DNA from: Streptococcus himalayensis | GTDB taxonomy: Bacteria; Bacillota; Bacilli; Lactobacillales; Streptococcaceae | Direction of reading: 5' to 3' | Assembly: GCF_001708305.1 (NCBI RefSeq) | Contig: NZ_CP016953.1 | Span: 2,189,501-2,253,500, forward strand | DNA length: 64,000 nucleotides | Program-made: the position numbers and the translations under genes | In this document: piece by piece, positions 16,199-25,761 of the stretch | Position numbering within the stretch: position 1 is the stretch's first letter | How the letters are laid out: the number at the start of each line of letters is the position of its first letter | Notes under the pieces: model-generated | The model's input: only the letters and a program-made list of their open reading frames with translations | What the model was told of the DNA's origin: nothing | Databases searched by the model: none

Positions 16199-17408
16199 TG
16201 TACTCTCCTTTTTTTACGCCAGCAAAGCAAGCAAATAAACCACTTCCGACATGGGTGATATACTCGTTCATCTTATCCATATTTCCCAAATTGTTTTGAA
16301 TGGTGATAAATTGCTCTGGATTTTTTTGGAAAGAAATAAACAGTAAGCCTGAGTCAAACTGACCTGTTTTTTCATCAATTCCATCTGAATACGAATAAGA
16401 GCGACGGTAGATTTCAACACCTGTTTCCTTTGCTAGTCTGACATGAGAATCAACGGGCACAAGTGGCTCGCCCTTATCGTCTTTTAAGTCCAAATCAACT
16501 TCATCAAACTCATCTTTCTTTCCAAAGGGTGCACCGCTTTCCTTGTAGCGACCAAAGGTATTTTCCTGTTCATTGAGGCTGGTTCTGTCCCATGTTTCCA
16601 GAAACATTTGGATACGGCGGACTGCCATATAGGTGCCTCCCCGCATCCAGTTAGAATCCTCACACCAGATGATATCCTGAAATTGCTCTTTTTTCGTCGC
16701 ATTTGCCGTGCCATCTTTAAATCCAAACAGGTTGCGTGGCGTCTCTTTGCGGTTACCAATCGCTGCAAAACCAGCTTGACTCCATTTCATGGTTACGAGG
16801 CTGCGACCTTTTCGGACGAGATTTCGGACAGCATGAAAGGCCACTTGTGCATCGTCAGCACAGGCTTGGATAACAATATCCCCTCCAGTATAGGCTTCCT
16901 TGAGCTGATCCCTTGGAAAGACTGGCAAAGCTCGAAATTCTTTTGGTTTCTTACTTTCCAATCCTAGCTTGGTCAAGAAAGCGGGTGAAATCCCAAAAGT
17001 AAGGGTCAGGCGGTGAGGATTCAGGCCAACCGTTTCCCCTGTATCAAATGGTGGAAGATAGCCATTATCTCCATCTTCTTTTACTAGCTTTCCAGTCACT
17101 AATTTCTCACTGTAATCTGTCCAATCCTTGAACATCTGAATGACTTCAGCCTTGTCTGTTGAATGCAGGTCAAGTACAACAAAATACACATTTTTCTGGG
17201 TCGGAGTCACGATTCCTGCCTGATGTTCTCCATAAAAAGAAATGTCTTCTTGTCCGTCTGATTTTGCAATTTCGTCTGTCACTTTATGCGCGAAAAAAGC
17301 AGACGCACCTGAGGCACCGAGCGCAAGCCCAGCTCCTCCTATACCTGCTTTTTTTAAAAATTCGCGACGATCCATTTTCTTCTCAAACCATTTTTCGTCT
17401 TTTGTCAT
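16176..17408 (-). CDS. efeB: Tat-exported Dyp-type heme peroxidase (EfeB)
   Basis: 410 aa. The twin-arginine signal MDRREFLKKAG (R14-R15) is followed by a hydrophobic stretch to about residue 41. The Dyp family motif GFKDGT is at 229-234, with the usual distal Asp. A proximal His lies near 323 (DSHVRL). In EfeUOB systems this secreted enzyme acts in iron acquisition; the exact reaction is debated. It is the evident client of the adjacent TatAC. Confidence 0.95.
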   Translation of the reverse strand: MTKDEKWFEKKMDRREFLKKAGIGGAGLALGASGASAFFAHKVTDEIAKSDGQEDISFYGEHQAGIVTPTQKNVYFVVLDLHSTDKAEVIQMFKDWTDYSEKLVTGKLVKEDGDNGYLPPFDTGETVGLNPHRLTLTFGISPAFLTKLGLESKKPKEFRALPVFPRDQLKEAYTGGDIVIQACADDAQVAFHAVRNLVRKGRSLVTMKWSQAGFAAIGNRKETPRNLFGFKDGTANATKKEQFQDIIWCEDSNWMRGGTYMAVRRIQMFLETWDRTSLNEQENTFGRYKESGAPFGKKDEFDEVDLDLKDDKGEPLVPVDSHVRLAKETGVEIYRRSYSYSDGIDEKTGQFDSGLLFISFQKNPEQFITIQNNLGNMDKMNEYITHVGSGLFACFAGVKKGEYIGQALFE

Positions 17409-17411
17409 TTC

Positions 17412-18269
17412 TTACTTCCCGTCCAAGATAATCCCCATTTGAGACAGTGGCTCACCGAGTTTGGTCACAGCCTCAGCTAGTTTTTTGGTGTCTTCCTTAC
17501 TCAAATCTGTGTAGAGTTTATAATGCGTATCATCTGTCATGTATTGATCCAGCAGACCATTCACATTCTTGAATTCTTTTTCAAGAGTCGTAACAAGACT
17601 AGCATCTTTATTCTCCAAGCTTGGCTTAAAGAGTTCAAAAATCTTCTCTGCTCCTTCAATGTTGGCTTTGAAATCATATAAGTCTGTGTGGGAATACACT
17701 TCTTCTTCCCCGGTAATCTTGCTTGTAGCTACTTCGTTGAGCAAATCAACGGCTCCTGTCAACATCATCTCAGGTGTCACTTCAACAGTCGCAATTTTCG
17801 CTTTTAATTCCTTGATGTCATTGACCAATTGATCCGCATACTGTTCCGTACCTGTTGTGGTATTTTCTTCCCAAAGAATCTTTTCAATGCGGTGGAAACC
17901 TGACCAACCTTCCTCAGTCTTATTCTCTTCCATGTAGTCAACCAAGCGGAAATCAATTTTCACATCTGATTCGCCAAAGCTTTCTGCAATCGGTTCTGAA
18001 CGCTCATAGGCCATCCGAATGACTGGATAGACTTTCTTCGCTTCTTCTAATTTGCCATCTTTGAGTAATTGGGCAAAATTTTCCGTATCGGTCAACAATT
18101 GTCCAATCTGCTCTTCTACAAATGCCTTGTAATCAGCCGTTGCTTTGTCCAATGCTTGTTGACTCACTTGAACCATTGTGCTTTCACTTGTTGCCTGCTT
18201 TTCTTGTGTTGCAGGTGTGCATGCGGTCAATAAAGCTACCGATACTAAAACAATACCAAGTTTTTTCAT
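17412..18269 (-). CDS. efeO: Iron uptake lipoprotein EfeO/EfeM (imelysin-like)
   Basis: 285-aa surface lipoprotein with lipobox LLTAC (cysteine at residue 17). The body is the imelysin/M75-type helical domain (GFHRIEKILWEE, the HxxE-type iron-binding motif, near 145-155). The cupredoxin domain of some EfeO proteins is absent, so it is EfeM-like. It is the first gene of efeO-efeB-efeU-tatC-tatA-serB-glxK. RBS AAGGAG. Confidence 0.93.
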   Translation of the reverse strand: MKKLGIVLVSVALLTACTPATQEKQATSESTMVQVSQQALDKATADYKAFVEEQIGQLLTDTENFAQLLKDGKLEEAKKVYPVIRMAYERSEPIAESFGESDVKIDFRLVDYMEENKTEEGWSGFHRIEKILWEENTTTGTEQYADQLVNDIKELKAKIATVEVTPEMMLTGAVDLLNEVATSKITGEEEVYSHTDLYDFKANIEGAEKIFELFKPSLENKDASLVTTLEKEFKNVNGLLDQYMTDDTHYKLYTDLSKEDTKKLAEAVTKLGEPLSQMGIILDGK

Positions 18270-18301
18270 AGAAACTCCTTCTTTAGTTTTAACATGTTTC
18301 T

Positions 18302-18329
18302 AGTATAGCACAGTTTTTCTCATTTTCAA
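18302..18329 (-). promoter_or_regulatory. Promoter of the efe-tat operon
   Basis: Minus-strand -35 TTGAAA (18324-18329), 16-bp spacer, extended -10 TGCTATACT (-10 at 18302-18307). AT-rich dyads lie just upstream, including a weak CodY-like AATTATCAGACAATT at 18332-18346. Confidence 0.75.
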
Positions 18330-18454
18330 AGAATTATCAGACAATTTAATAATTAGGAATAATTCTAAAAAAGTAAGAACCCAATTCTAGGTCACTGAAA
18401 AAGTCAGCATGATAGAAACGATAACAAATAATCTAAAAATCTAGAATAGCAAAA

Positions 18455-18513
18455 TAAAAACCGAATGATGGAACCTTAATCTCTTTTGAGAAAGCACCAT
18501 CATTCGATTTTTA
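18455..18513 (-). terminator. Terminator after the MFS gene
   Basis: 10-bp stem CGAATGATGG / CCATCATTCG with A-rich and T-rich flanks on both sides, so it may act in both directions. Confidence 0.85.
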
Positions 18514-18580
18514 TCACATTATTGATTATCAAAAAGCTTGTTCAACGAACCCATCAAACCCCTACTTTTTTACATACGAG

Positions 18581-19747
18581 CTAAGCAATGGTTTCTTTTT
18601 TCTCAATCAGGACAATGGTCCACATCATCAATAAGGTTACAAGGAGTAAAATCAGCACCAAAGGATGCCATGAACCAAAGCGAGAATAGCTATACCCCAA
18701 AAAGACTGGTCCTGTCGCTGCAATCAAGTACCCGCCTGTTTGAACCATACCAGAAAGCTGGGCAGTAGCCTGAGTTGTGCTGGTTTTGAGGGATAGCGAG
18801 AGCATCAAATAAGGAAAGAGCACACTGACTGAAGCCCCAAGGAGCAAATGAATCACGAGCCACATCATAAAATTCCCTGGCGCAATGAGAATAAGGAGCA
18901 AGCCTACAACCATGATAGAAGAGACACCAAGCATGACTTTTGCCCGCTCTTCTTTTTTCAATCGCGCAACGATTGTCGGCGTTACCATAGAAATGGGAAT
19001 ACTGATAAAGCTAAAAATACCAGCTAAAATGCCAGCCTCAGAGCCGGTCAAACCAGCCGTTCTCGCCATCGTTGGCAACCATGTTAACTCTGTATAGTAA
19101 ATAAGAGACTGAAGACCGCCAAAAATCAGAAAAATCCATGCTGTTTTATTGGTCCACATCGAGGGAAGAACAACTCCTTCTTTTTTGCGTTTTGCTCGAC
19201 TTTGTCTGCTTAGGTTGGGCAACCAAACAACCAAGGCTAGACCAATCACCGCTGTTAAAAGAAGGATAAACGTCTTCCAAGAACTAGCGGATACAGCCGG
19301 CACAGCCACAACCGAACCAACCGTCGCCATAGCTCCCATTGTAGTGATGTAAAGCGTCGTGTAACGACCGACTTGCTTTGGAAAATAAGTCGAAACCAAA
19401 CTGGGCAATAAAACATTGATCACTGCAATCCCTGCCCCCAACAACATAGTTCCTATAAATAAAAATGGTAGATTGACAATTCTCATCACAGACCCTAATA
19501 ACATCGTAGTTAAGACCAGAGTGATCAGCCATTCATTGCCGAACTTCTTAGCAAGGAGCGGTGCCAAGGAGGAACACAGGGCAAACATGATGAGGGGAAG
19601 CGAGGTCAAGATGCCTAATTGACTGACAGGCACCCCCAGTCCTGTCGCAATATCTGTTAAAATAGGCGGAATAGCCGTAATAGGCACCCGCATCACAGCT
19701 CCTAGCATAATCAAGCCAAGAACGATGGGTGTTGAATTCTTCTTCAT
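18581..19747 (-). CDS. MFS transporter, CynX/NimT-like
   Basis: About 388 aa with 12 predicted membrane segments. It resembles the cyanate/nitroimidazole (CynX/NimT) branch of the major facilitator superfamily (opening GLIMLGAVMRVPITAIPPIL, and LGAGIAVINVLLPSLV). The substrate is unknown. The ATG at 19745-19747 is preferred; an in-frame GTG three codons upstream (19756) overlaps the likely RBS. Monocistronic, ending in a strong terminator. Confidence 0.8.
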   Translation of the reverse strand: MKKNSTPIVLGLIMLGAVMRVPITAIPPILTDIATGLGVPVSQLGILTSLPLIMFALCSSLAPLLAKKFGNEWLITLVLTTMLLGSVMRIVNLPFLFIGTMLLGAGIAVINVLLPSLVSTYFPKQVGRYTTLYITTMGAMATVGSVVAVPAVSASSWKTFILLLTAVIGLALVVWLPNLSRQSRAKRKKEGVVLPSMWTNKTAWIFLIFGGLQSLIYYTELTWLPTMARTAGLTGSEAGILAGIFSFISIPISMVTPTIVARLKKEERAKVMLGVSSIMVVGLLLILIAPGNFMMWLVIHLLLGASVSVLFPYLMLSLSLKTSTTQATAQLSGMVQTGGYLIAATGPVFLGYSYSRFGSWHPLVLILLLVTLLMMWTIVLIEKKETIA

Positions 19748-19893
19748 ATCTCTCACTTTCTCTGGATAAAATAGGGATAGGCGAAATCTAATCTCAACAC
19801 AATCAAACTGTCTTACTCCCTACCATCTCATCAGCTTCAGAAACCTGAGCTAAAAATTTTCCTACTATTACTCTATAAAAAATCAAAATCTGA

Positions 19894-19944
19894 CTAGGCT
19901 CCACAATTGAGAATTGTGAAAGGTGATCGATAAAACTAGCCTAG
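19894..19944 (+). promoter_or_regulatory. Nested hairpin in the glmM-MFS gap
   Basis: Outer arms CTAGGCT/AGCCTAG enclose a perfect inner hairpin CACAATT-GAG-AATTGTG. It lies in the 328-bp stretch between the MFS start and the glmM stop, where I see no gene. Function unknown. Confidence 0.4.
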
Positions 19945-20028
19945 CTTGTATCCTAAAGACCGTAGGTAAAACTAGAGGTTACGCTGGGAGTGAACAACGT
20001 CAGATGTTGATTGTTGACGAGTATAGGG

Positions 20029-20065
20029 ACAAAAAAGGAAAAGGTTGAGTAAGAACAACTCAACC
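20029..20065 (-). terminator. Terminator of glmM
   Basis: Stem GGTTGAGT/ACTCAACC followed on the minus strand by TTTTCCTTTTTT, 10 bp after the glmM stop. Confidence 0.85.
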
Positions 20066-20075
20066 TCACACTGTC

Positions 20076-21428
20076 TTACTCAATGCCAATTTCCTTGCGG
20101 ACAACTTCTACAATCGTATCCACATAGTAATCAACTGCTTCATCAGTCGGCGCTTCTGCCATGACCCGAAGAAGAGGCTCTGTTCCACTTGGTCGCACTA
20201 AGATACGACCATTTCCAGCCATCTCTTCTTCCATTTGTTCAATAATGGCTTTAATAGCAGGAACTTCCATCGCCTTATCTTTCATGGCGTTTTCCACACG
20301 GATATTGACTAATTTTTGTGGATAAATCATCACTTCACTCGCTAATTCAGAAAGGGTTTTGCCTGTTTCTTTCATGATTTTAGTCAACTGAACCCCACTT
20401 AATTGTCCATCTCCTGTGGTATTATAATCCATGATGACCACATGTCCAGATTGCTCACCACCTAGATTGTAGCCAGATTTTCGCATTTCTTCGACTACAT
20501 AGCGGTCTCCGACAGCCGTCACTGTCTTGCGAATGCCTTCGCGATCCAAGGCCTTATGGAAACCGAGATTAGACATTACGGTTGTGACGATCGTATTTTG
20601 AGCTAACATTCCTTTTTCAGCCATGTACTTCCCAATGATATACATGATTTTATCACCATCCACGATGGTTCCCGTCTCATCAACAGCAATCAAGCGGTCG
20701 CTATCCCCATCAAAGGCAAGACCAATCGCTGCCCCACTTTCTTTGACCAAATCTTGAAGGGCTTCAGGATGGGTAGAACCTACCTGATGGTTGATATTCA
20801 AACCATCTGGAGTTTCACCAATGACACTGAGTTCTGCTCCAAGGTCTGCAAAAATTTGTCGAGCACTGGTTGCTGCAGCACCATTTGCAGTATCCAAGGC
20901 CACATGCATGCCATCCAAAGCAAGACCTGTGGAAACAAGGTATTGTTGGTACTTACGCAAACCTTCTGGATAATCCATAACGTGCCCTAAACCTTGAGCA
21001 CTTGGACGAGGAAGGATATCTTCTTCAGCATCTAAAAGGGCTTCGATTTCCAACTCACGGTCGTCATCGAGCTTATAGCCATCTCCACCGAAAAACTTAA
21101 TCCCATTATCAAGAGCAGGATTGTGGCTGGCTGAAATCATCACGCCCGCACTCGCTTTTTCAGATTTCACGAGATAGGCCACTGCCGGCGTTGCAATAAC
21201 TCCTAATTTATAAACTTGAATACCTACAGACAAAAGCCCCGCAATCAAGGCGTGCTCCAACATTTCTCCGGAAATCCGAGTGTCACGCCCGACAAAAACC
21301 CGCGGAACATCTTGTTCATGCTGACTCAAGACGTAGCCTCCAAAACGACCTAATTTAAAGGCCAGCTCTGGTGTCAACTCAACATTGGCCTCACCGCGAA
21401 CCCCGTCCGTTCCAAAATATTTTCCCAT
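20076..21428 (-). CDS. glmM: Phosphoglucosamine mutase
   Basis: Converts glucosamine-6-phosphate to glucosamine-1-phosphate for UDP-GlcNAc synthesis. 450 aa, normal length. The phosphoserine loop is ISASHNP with S101; the Mg site is FDGDSDR; the sugar loop is GGEQSGH; the phosphate loop is [12 protein letters not shown]. It is the third gene of cdaA-cdaR-glmM, a conserved Firmicute cluster in which GlmM can modulate CdaA. Confidence 0.97.
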   Translation of the reverse strand: MGKYFGTDGVRGEANVELTPELAFKLGRFGGYVLSQHEQDVPRVFVGRDTRISGEMLEHALIAGLLSVGIQVYKLGVIATPAVAYLVKSEKASAGVMISASHNPALDNGIKFFGGDGYKLDDDRELEIEALLDAEEDILPRPSAQGLGHVMDYPEGLRKYQQYLVSTGLALDGMHVALDTANGAAATSARQIFADLGAELSVIGETPDGLNINHQVGSTHPEALQDLVKESGAAIGLAFDGDSDRLIAVDETGTIVDGDKIMYIIGKYMAEKGMLAQNTIVTTVMSNLGFHKALDREGIRKTVTAVGDRYVVEEMRKSGYNLGGEQSGHVVIMDYNTTGDGQLSGVQLTKIMKETGKTLSELASEVMIYPQKLVNIRVENAMKDKAMEVPAIKAIIEQMEEEMAGNGRILVRPSGTEPLLRVMAEAPTDEAVDYYVDTIVEVVRKEIGIE

Positions 21429-21452
21429 TTTTTATAATTTTTCCTTTCAACA

Positions 21453-22202
21453 CTAATGTGAACTGCTGGATGATGTGGTGCTGAAATCAGACGAGCTACT
21501 TGAGCTGGAACTGATCGTTTTCACCGTCACCTTAACAGTCGTTTCAAGCGGTGTGACCACACTTGATAAAATTTCACGATTTTCATCAACCGCCTGCAAG
21601 GATAGGGTGGCAGAGTAATTCCCTGAAATCACCTCGTTAACAGGCAACAGGGCCTCGACATGGTCAATCCGCTCCAAAGTCGCTTCATCGCTGGTGACAA
21701 CAACTTCCTTCTCGCCCAAACTAATCGAATCAATCAGAATGCCTGACGCTACTTGAGTCGGCTCATAGCTGAATTTGACTTTCACCGTTTTACTAGCCTT
21801 CTTCCCAATCCTGACACTTATTTTATCGGGATTCAGGGTAGCTGTCAAGCCGCTCGGCAAATTCTCAATCTTCAATGGCACTTCTATGGTCCCATCTCCC
21901 TTGCCTGAGAGATCCGCTACCACCTTAAATCTGCGGGTGCTCTCTTGCATCTCGCTGGCTAGCGTCAAGCGATTTGAACCCGTCAAGACTACAGAAACAT
22001 CCGTTGATAGACCACTGACAAAATACTCATCACTATCATAACGCGTCTCAATCGGTACATTTGGCAAGGTATTGGTATAGGTCTCTGACTTGGTCTGACG
22101 TGCATTGGTATTATTTTGGTAATTACTGGAGCTTGCATAGATAAATAGAACTAGGGCAAAAAAGAGGGAGGAGATGATATACCAGATTTTTTTTGCTTTC
22201 AT
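21453..22202 (-). CDS. cdaR: YbbR-domain regulator of c-di-AMP synthesis (CdaR)
   Basis: 249 aa with one N-terminal membrane helix (about residues 5-24) and extracytoplasmic YbbR-like beta repeats (residues about 50-225). It ends in a serine-rich tail. In Firmicutes it binds and modulates CdaA. The start overlaps the cdaA stop by 4 bp. It is shorter than B. subtilis CdaR, which has more YbbR repeats. Confidence 0.92.
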   Translation of the reverse strand: MKAKKIWYIISSLFFALVLFIYASSSNYQNNTNARQTKSETYTNTLPNVPIETRYDSDEYFVSGLSTDVSVVLTGSNRLTLASEMQESTRRFKVVADLSGKGDGTIEVPLKIENLPSGLTATLNPDKISVRIGKKASKTVKVKFSYEPTQVASGILIDSISLGEKEVVVTSDEATLERIDHVEALLPVNEVISGNYSATLSLQAVDENREILSSVVTPLETTVKVTVKTISSSSSSSSDFSTTSSSSSH

Positions 22203-23047
22203 ACTTTTCCTCCTTTAATCCATTTTTTGTACCAGGATTGCGTTTTTGGCTGTTCATTCAATAAGACTTTGCGCAATTCCGCTTCAAATTCATCTAAGCT
22301 TAAATCATGTTTGAAAACACCGTTATGGGTCACAGAAATGCCACCTGTTTCTTCTGAAACGATAAAGGTAAAGGCATCTGATACTTCGGACAAACCAATA
22401 GCAGCCCTGTGTCTGGTCCCAAATTCCTTTGAGATACCAGTGCTTTCTGTCAGCGGCAAATAGGCACAAGAAACTGCGATTTTATGATTGGCCACAATCA
22501 CAGCCCCATCGTGCAAAGGCGTATTGGGAATAAAAATATTGATCAACAATTCTCCTGAGATATCCGCATCTAACGGAATGCCAGTCGATATATATTCCTG
22601 CAAAGTTCGACTTCCCTGAATAGCGACCAAGGCCCCAATTTTACGCGGGCTCATATAAGCAACGGATTTGACAAAGGCTTGGATCATCTTTTCTTCTACA
22701 CTAATAGGTGCCGTAGCAAACAGCTCTGTGGCTCTCCCCAACCGCTCTAATCCCGTCCGAATCTCTGGCGTGAAAATCACAACCGCAGCGATGGCTCCAT
22801 AGGTAATCACTTGGTTAATAAGCCAGGATACCGTCACAAGTCCTATCGCATTCGCTAGAATTTGTGCCAAAATAAAAACCAGCACTCCACGCACTAAAAT
22901 CATGATTTTCGTGCCTGCAATGGCCTTTGAAAAATGGTACAACAACCAGGTAACTATCAAAATATCAATAACATTGATGATTAAACTCCAAGGACCTGAA
23001 AATAGACTCGCCCAATACTGTAAATTGGACAATTGTTGAAAATTCAT
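22199..23047 (-). CDS. cdaA: Diadenylate cyclase CdaA
   Basis: Makes c-di-AMP from two ATP. 282 aa: three N-terminal membrane helices (residues about 12-95) and a DAC domain with DGA at 180-182 and RHR at 212-214. The ATG at 23045-23047 is chosen because AAAGGAGG lies just upstream. A longer TTG-started version would run through this RBS. Divergent from murT. Confidence 0.95.
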   Translation of the reverse strand: MNFQQLSNLQYWASLFSGPWSLIINVIDILIVTWLLYHFSKAIAGTKIMILVRGVLVFILAQILANAIGLVTVSWLINQVITYGAIAAVVIFTPEIRTGLERLGRATELFATAPISVEEKMIQAFVKSVAYMSPRKIGALVAIQGSRTLQEYISTGIPLDADISGELLINIFIPNTPLHDGAVIVANHKIAVSCAYLPLTESTGISKEFGTRHRAAIGLSEVSDAFTFIVSEETGGISVTHNGVFKHDLSLDEFEAELRKVLLNEQPKTQSWYKKWIKGGKV

Positions 23048-23089
23048 ACCGCTTTGCCCCTCCTTTACCAAAAAAACAATCTACACACT

Positions 23090-23095
23090 ATTATA
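23090..23095 (-). promoter_or_regulatory. Extended -10 promoter of cdaA-cdaR-glmM
   Basis: TGCTATAAT on the minus strand, about 43 bp before the cdaA ATG and back-to-back with the murT promoter. Confidence 0.6.
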
Positions 23096-23161
23096 GCATG
23101 TTTTGAGAAAGATTTCTCTCCTTTTAGATTTATTTTCCTACAAAAGAAAGCCTTTTTATGG

Positions 23162-23167
23162 TACAAT
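23162..23167 (+). promoter_or_regulatory. -10 box of murT (leaderless start)
   Basis: TACAAT followed by six bases and the murT ATG at 23174. No Shine-Dalgarno. The -35 region is weak. Confidence 0.6.
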
Positions 23168-23173
23168 ACCTCT

Positions 23174-24517
23174 ATGAAGATAAATACAGTATTTGGAAAA
23201 CTAGCGGGAAAAACTTCCCAAGCAATTTTAAAACAACTCGGACGTGGCTCTACCCTTCCCGGGAAAATTGCCCTTCATTTTGACAAGGATATTCTACAAA
23301 GTCTAGCGGCAGACTATGAAATCGTAGTCATCACAGGAACCAACGGAAAAACCCTCACCACAGCCCTGACAGTCGGTATTTTGTCAGAAGCTTTTGGGAC
23401 AGTCGTGACCAATCCTAGCGGTGCCAATATGATTACTGGCATCACCACCACTTTTTTGAGTGCAAAAAAAAGTAAGACTGGAAAACCTATTGCGGTTCTT
23501 GAAATTGACGAGGCCAGCTTGTCACGGATTTGCGACTACATCAAACCAAGCCTCTTTGTTCTGACAAATATTTTCAAGGACCAAATGGACCGTTACGGAG
23601 AAATCTACACAACCTATCAAATGATTTTAGATGCTATCCGAAAAGTGCCTTCTGCAACGGTTTTGATGAACGGAGACAGTCCCTTGTTTAACTCGGTTTC
23701 CTTAGACAATCCAATCCAATATTATGGCTTTGATACACAAAAAACAGAGCCGCAATTGGCTCATTATAATACCGAAGGTATTTTATGTCCTAAGTGCGAC
23801 CACATCCTCAAATATCGCTTAAATACCTATGCCAATCTTGGAGATTATAGCTGCCAAAATTGTAGCTTTGCTCGCCCAGCCCTTGATTATAAGGTGACGC
23901 AACTCAGCAAATTAACCCACCAAAGTTCTGACTTTGTGATTGATGGGCAAGCCTATCACATCAATATCGGTGGTCTCTACAATATCTATAATGCCCTTGC
24001 AGCCGTTTCAATTGCCCAATTTTTCAAGGTAGAACCACGTATTATCAAACAAGGCTTTGAAAAAAGTCGTGCTGTCTTTGGTCGCCAAGAAACCTTCAAG
24101 CTTGGTCAAACGGAATGTACCTTAGTCCTTATTAAAAATCCTGTCGGAGCAACTCAGGCTCTAGAAATGATTAGCCTTGCTCCCTTTTCCTTTAGTCTAT
24201 CGGTTCTCCTCAATGCTAATTATGCAGATGGGATTGATACTAGTTGGATTTGGGATGCAGAGTTTGAACGCATCATGGAAATGGAAATTCCTGCAATCAA
24301 CGCTGGAGGTGTCAGACACTCAGAAATCGCAAGACGTTTACGGGTAACAGGCTATCAACCTGAGCAGATTACTGAACATGCAACGATTTCAGAGATTCTA
24401 GAAACCATTAAGACACAAGAAACCAAACACGCCTATATTCTAGCCACCTACACAGCCATGCTGGAAATACGCGAATTACTAGCAGAACAAGGTATCATTA
24501 GAAAGGAGATGGACTAA
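23174..24517 (+). CDS. murT: Lipid II isoglutaminyl synthase, MurT subunit
   Basis: 447-aa Mur-ligase-like subunit that, with GatD, amidates D-glutamate in the lipid II stem peptide. P-loop GTNGKT (55-60). The inserted zinc ribbon has C205, C208, C227 and C230. The C-terminal DUF1727 region is present. Start chosen at 23174 ([13 protein letters not shown], the conserved N-terminus). The ORF extends upstream, but that extension runs over the promoter. The stop overlaps the gatD start. Confidence 0.95.
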   Translation: MKINTVFGKLAGKTSQAILKQLGRGSTLPGKIALHFDKDILQSLAADYEIVVITGTNGKTLTTALTVGILSEAFGTVVTNPSGANMITGITTTFLSAKKSKTGKPIAVLEIDEASLSRICDYIKPSLFVLTNIFKDQMDRYGEIYTTYQMILDAIRKVPSATVLMNGDSPLFNSVSLDNPIQYYGFDTQKTEPQLAHYNTEGILCPKCDHILKYRLNTYANLGDYSCQNCSFARPALDYKVTQLSKLTHQSSDFVIDGQAYHINIGGLYNIYNALAAVSIAQFFKVEPRIIKQGFEKSRAVFGRQETFKLGQTECTLVLIKNPVGATQALEMISLAPFSFSLSVLLNANYADGIDTSWIWDAEFERIMEMEIPAINAGGVRHSEIARRLRVTGYQPEQITEHATISEILETIKTQETKHAYILATYTAMLEIRELLAEQGIIRKEMD

Positions 24518-25311
24518 TGGTTTATACTTCCCTACAATCTCCAAAGGATAAAGAATATTCTTACGAACTCCGCATTGCCCATCTCTATGGTGATTTGATG
24601 AACACCTATGGAGACAACGGCAATGTACTTATGCTTAAATATGTTGCTGAAAAATTAGGAGCCAAGGTTCAAGTGGATATCGTCTCGCTCAAAGATGAGT
24701 TCGACCAAGAATTTTATGACATAGTCTTTTTCGGTGGTGGCCAAGACTATGAGCAGTCCATCGTGTCGCTTGATCTGCCTAGTAAAAAAGAGAATCTTCA
24801 ATCTTTTATTGAAAACAATGGCGTTGTCATGGGAATCTGTGGCGGATTTCAGCTTCTCGGTCAATACTACATTCAGGCTTCTGGTCGTCGCATCGAAGGC
24901 TTAGGAATTTTAGGTCACTATACGCTCAACCAACACAATAACCGCTATATTGGAGATATTAAAATTCACAATGAAGAATTTAATGAGACTTATTATGGCT
25001 TTGAAAACCACCAAGGTCGAACCTTCTTATCAAGCGATGAAAAACCACTGGGTAAGGTCATCTATGGCAATGGAAATAATCAAGAAGATGGTACAGAAGG
25101 CGTTCATTATAAAAACGTATTCGGAAGCTACTTCCACGGTCCAATCCTCTCCCGTAATGCCAATTTAGCTTATCGCTTGGTCAGTACAGCCTTGAAAAAT
25201 AGATACGGTACAGAGCTTCCCCTCGCCTCATTTGATGAGATTTTATGGCGGGAAACCCCTGAAGAATATGGCGATGTCAAAAGCAGAGCTGACTTTAAAG
25301 AACAAGACTAG
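24517..25311 (+). CDS. gatD: Lipid II isoglutaminyl synthase, glutamine amidotransferase subunit GatD
   Basis: 264 aa, class I (triad) glutaminase of the CobB/CobQ type that supplies ammonia to MurT. Nucleophile C108 in [10 protein letters not shown]; the catalytic His lies in [10 protein letters not shown]. An RBS (GAAAGGAG) lies inside the murT 3' end, and the A of its ATG is the last base of the murT stop codon. Confidence 0.95.
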   Translation: MVYTSLQSPKDKEYSYELRIAHLYGDLMNTYGDNGNVLMLKYVAEKLGAKVQVDIVSLKDEFDQEFYDIVFFGGGQDYEQSIVSLDLPSKKENLQSFIENNGVVMGICGGFQLLGQYYIQASGRRIEGLGILGHYTLNQHNNRYIGDIKIHNEEFNETYYGFENHQGRTFLSSDEKPLGKVIYGNGNNQEDGTEGVHYKNVFGSYFHGPILSRNANLAYRLVSTALKNRYGTELPLASFDEILWRETPEEYGDVKSRADFKEQD

Positions 25312-25319
25312 GAGATTTT

Positions 25320-25601
25320 ATGAAAAACTACATTCGCTACATTCTACTACTCGTAACCATTCTCCTGATAGCTGGATTATCGGTTGCGAACTTTGAAACA
25401 GTCCAGGTTAATTATCTCTTTGGTGAGTTCAAGTTACCTTTGATTATCTTAATCTTACTATCCGTTTTATTGGGTTCCTTGGGAACCTTTCTCATCAGTA
25501 TGCCTAAAAACTTCTCCTTACAACAAAAGCTTAAGAAAACGCAAAAAGAATTGCAGACAGCTCAGCAGCCACTAGAAAGCAAAAAAGAAGAACAAGCCTA
25601 A
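25320..25601 (+). CDS. LapA-domain (DUF1049) membrane protein
   Basis: 93 aa with two membrane helices (residues about 5-24 and 40-62) and a charged coiled tail (QQKLKKTQKELQTAQQ). This is the usual layout of LapA/YrvD-type small proteins; function in Gram-positives unknown. It follows gatD by 8 bp with a GGAG RBS, so it belongs to the murT-gatD transcript. Confidence 0.75.
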   Translation: MKNYIRYILLLVTILLIAGLSVANFETVQVNYLFGEFKLPLIILILLSVLLGSLGTFLISMPKNFSLQQKLKKTQKELQTAQQPLESKKEEQA

Positions 25602-25623
25602 TCTCACAAAATCCATAAAAAAA

Positions 25624-25660
25624 CTGATTTTCTATCCTAACCAGAAAATCAATTTTTTTA
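25624..25660 (+). terminator. Terminator of the murT-gatD-lapA operon
   Basis: Stem GATTTTCT / AGAAAATC followed by TTTTTTTA. Confidence 0.8.
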
Positions 25661-25761
25661 TTTTCCAATCTCTGAACCCTCTTTCTAGCTAGAATTCCCA
25701 AAGAGATTGACAAGCCCTCTTTCCTAAAACTTCCAATACTTATTTTGAGGATATTTGATAC

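Noticed and set aside
11848..18269. Recent horizontal transfer of the efe-tat block
   Set aside because: Base composition and codon use look like neighbouring housekeeping genes and no repeats bound the block; cannot be supported from this window.
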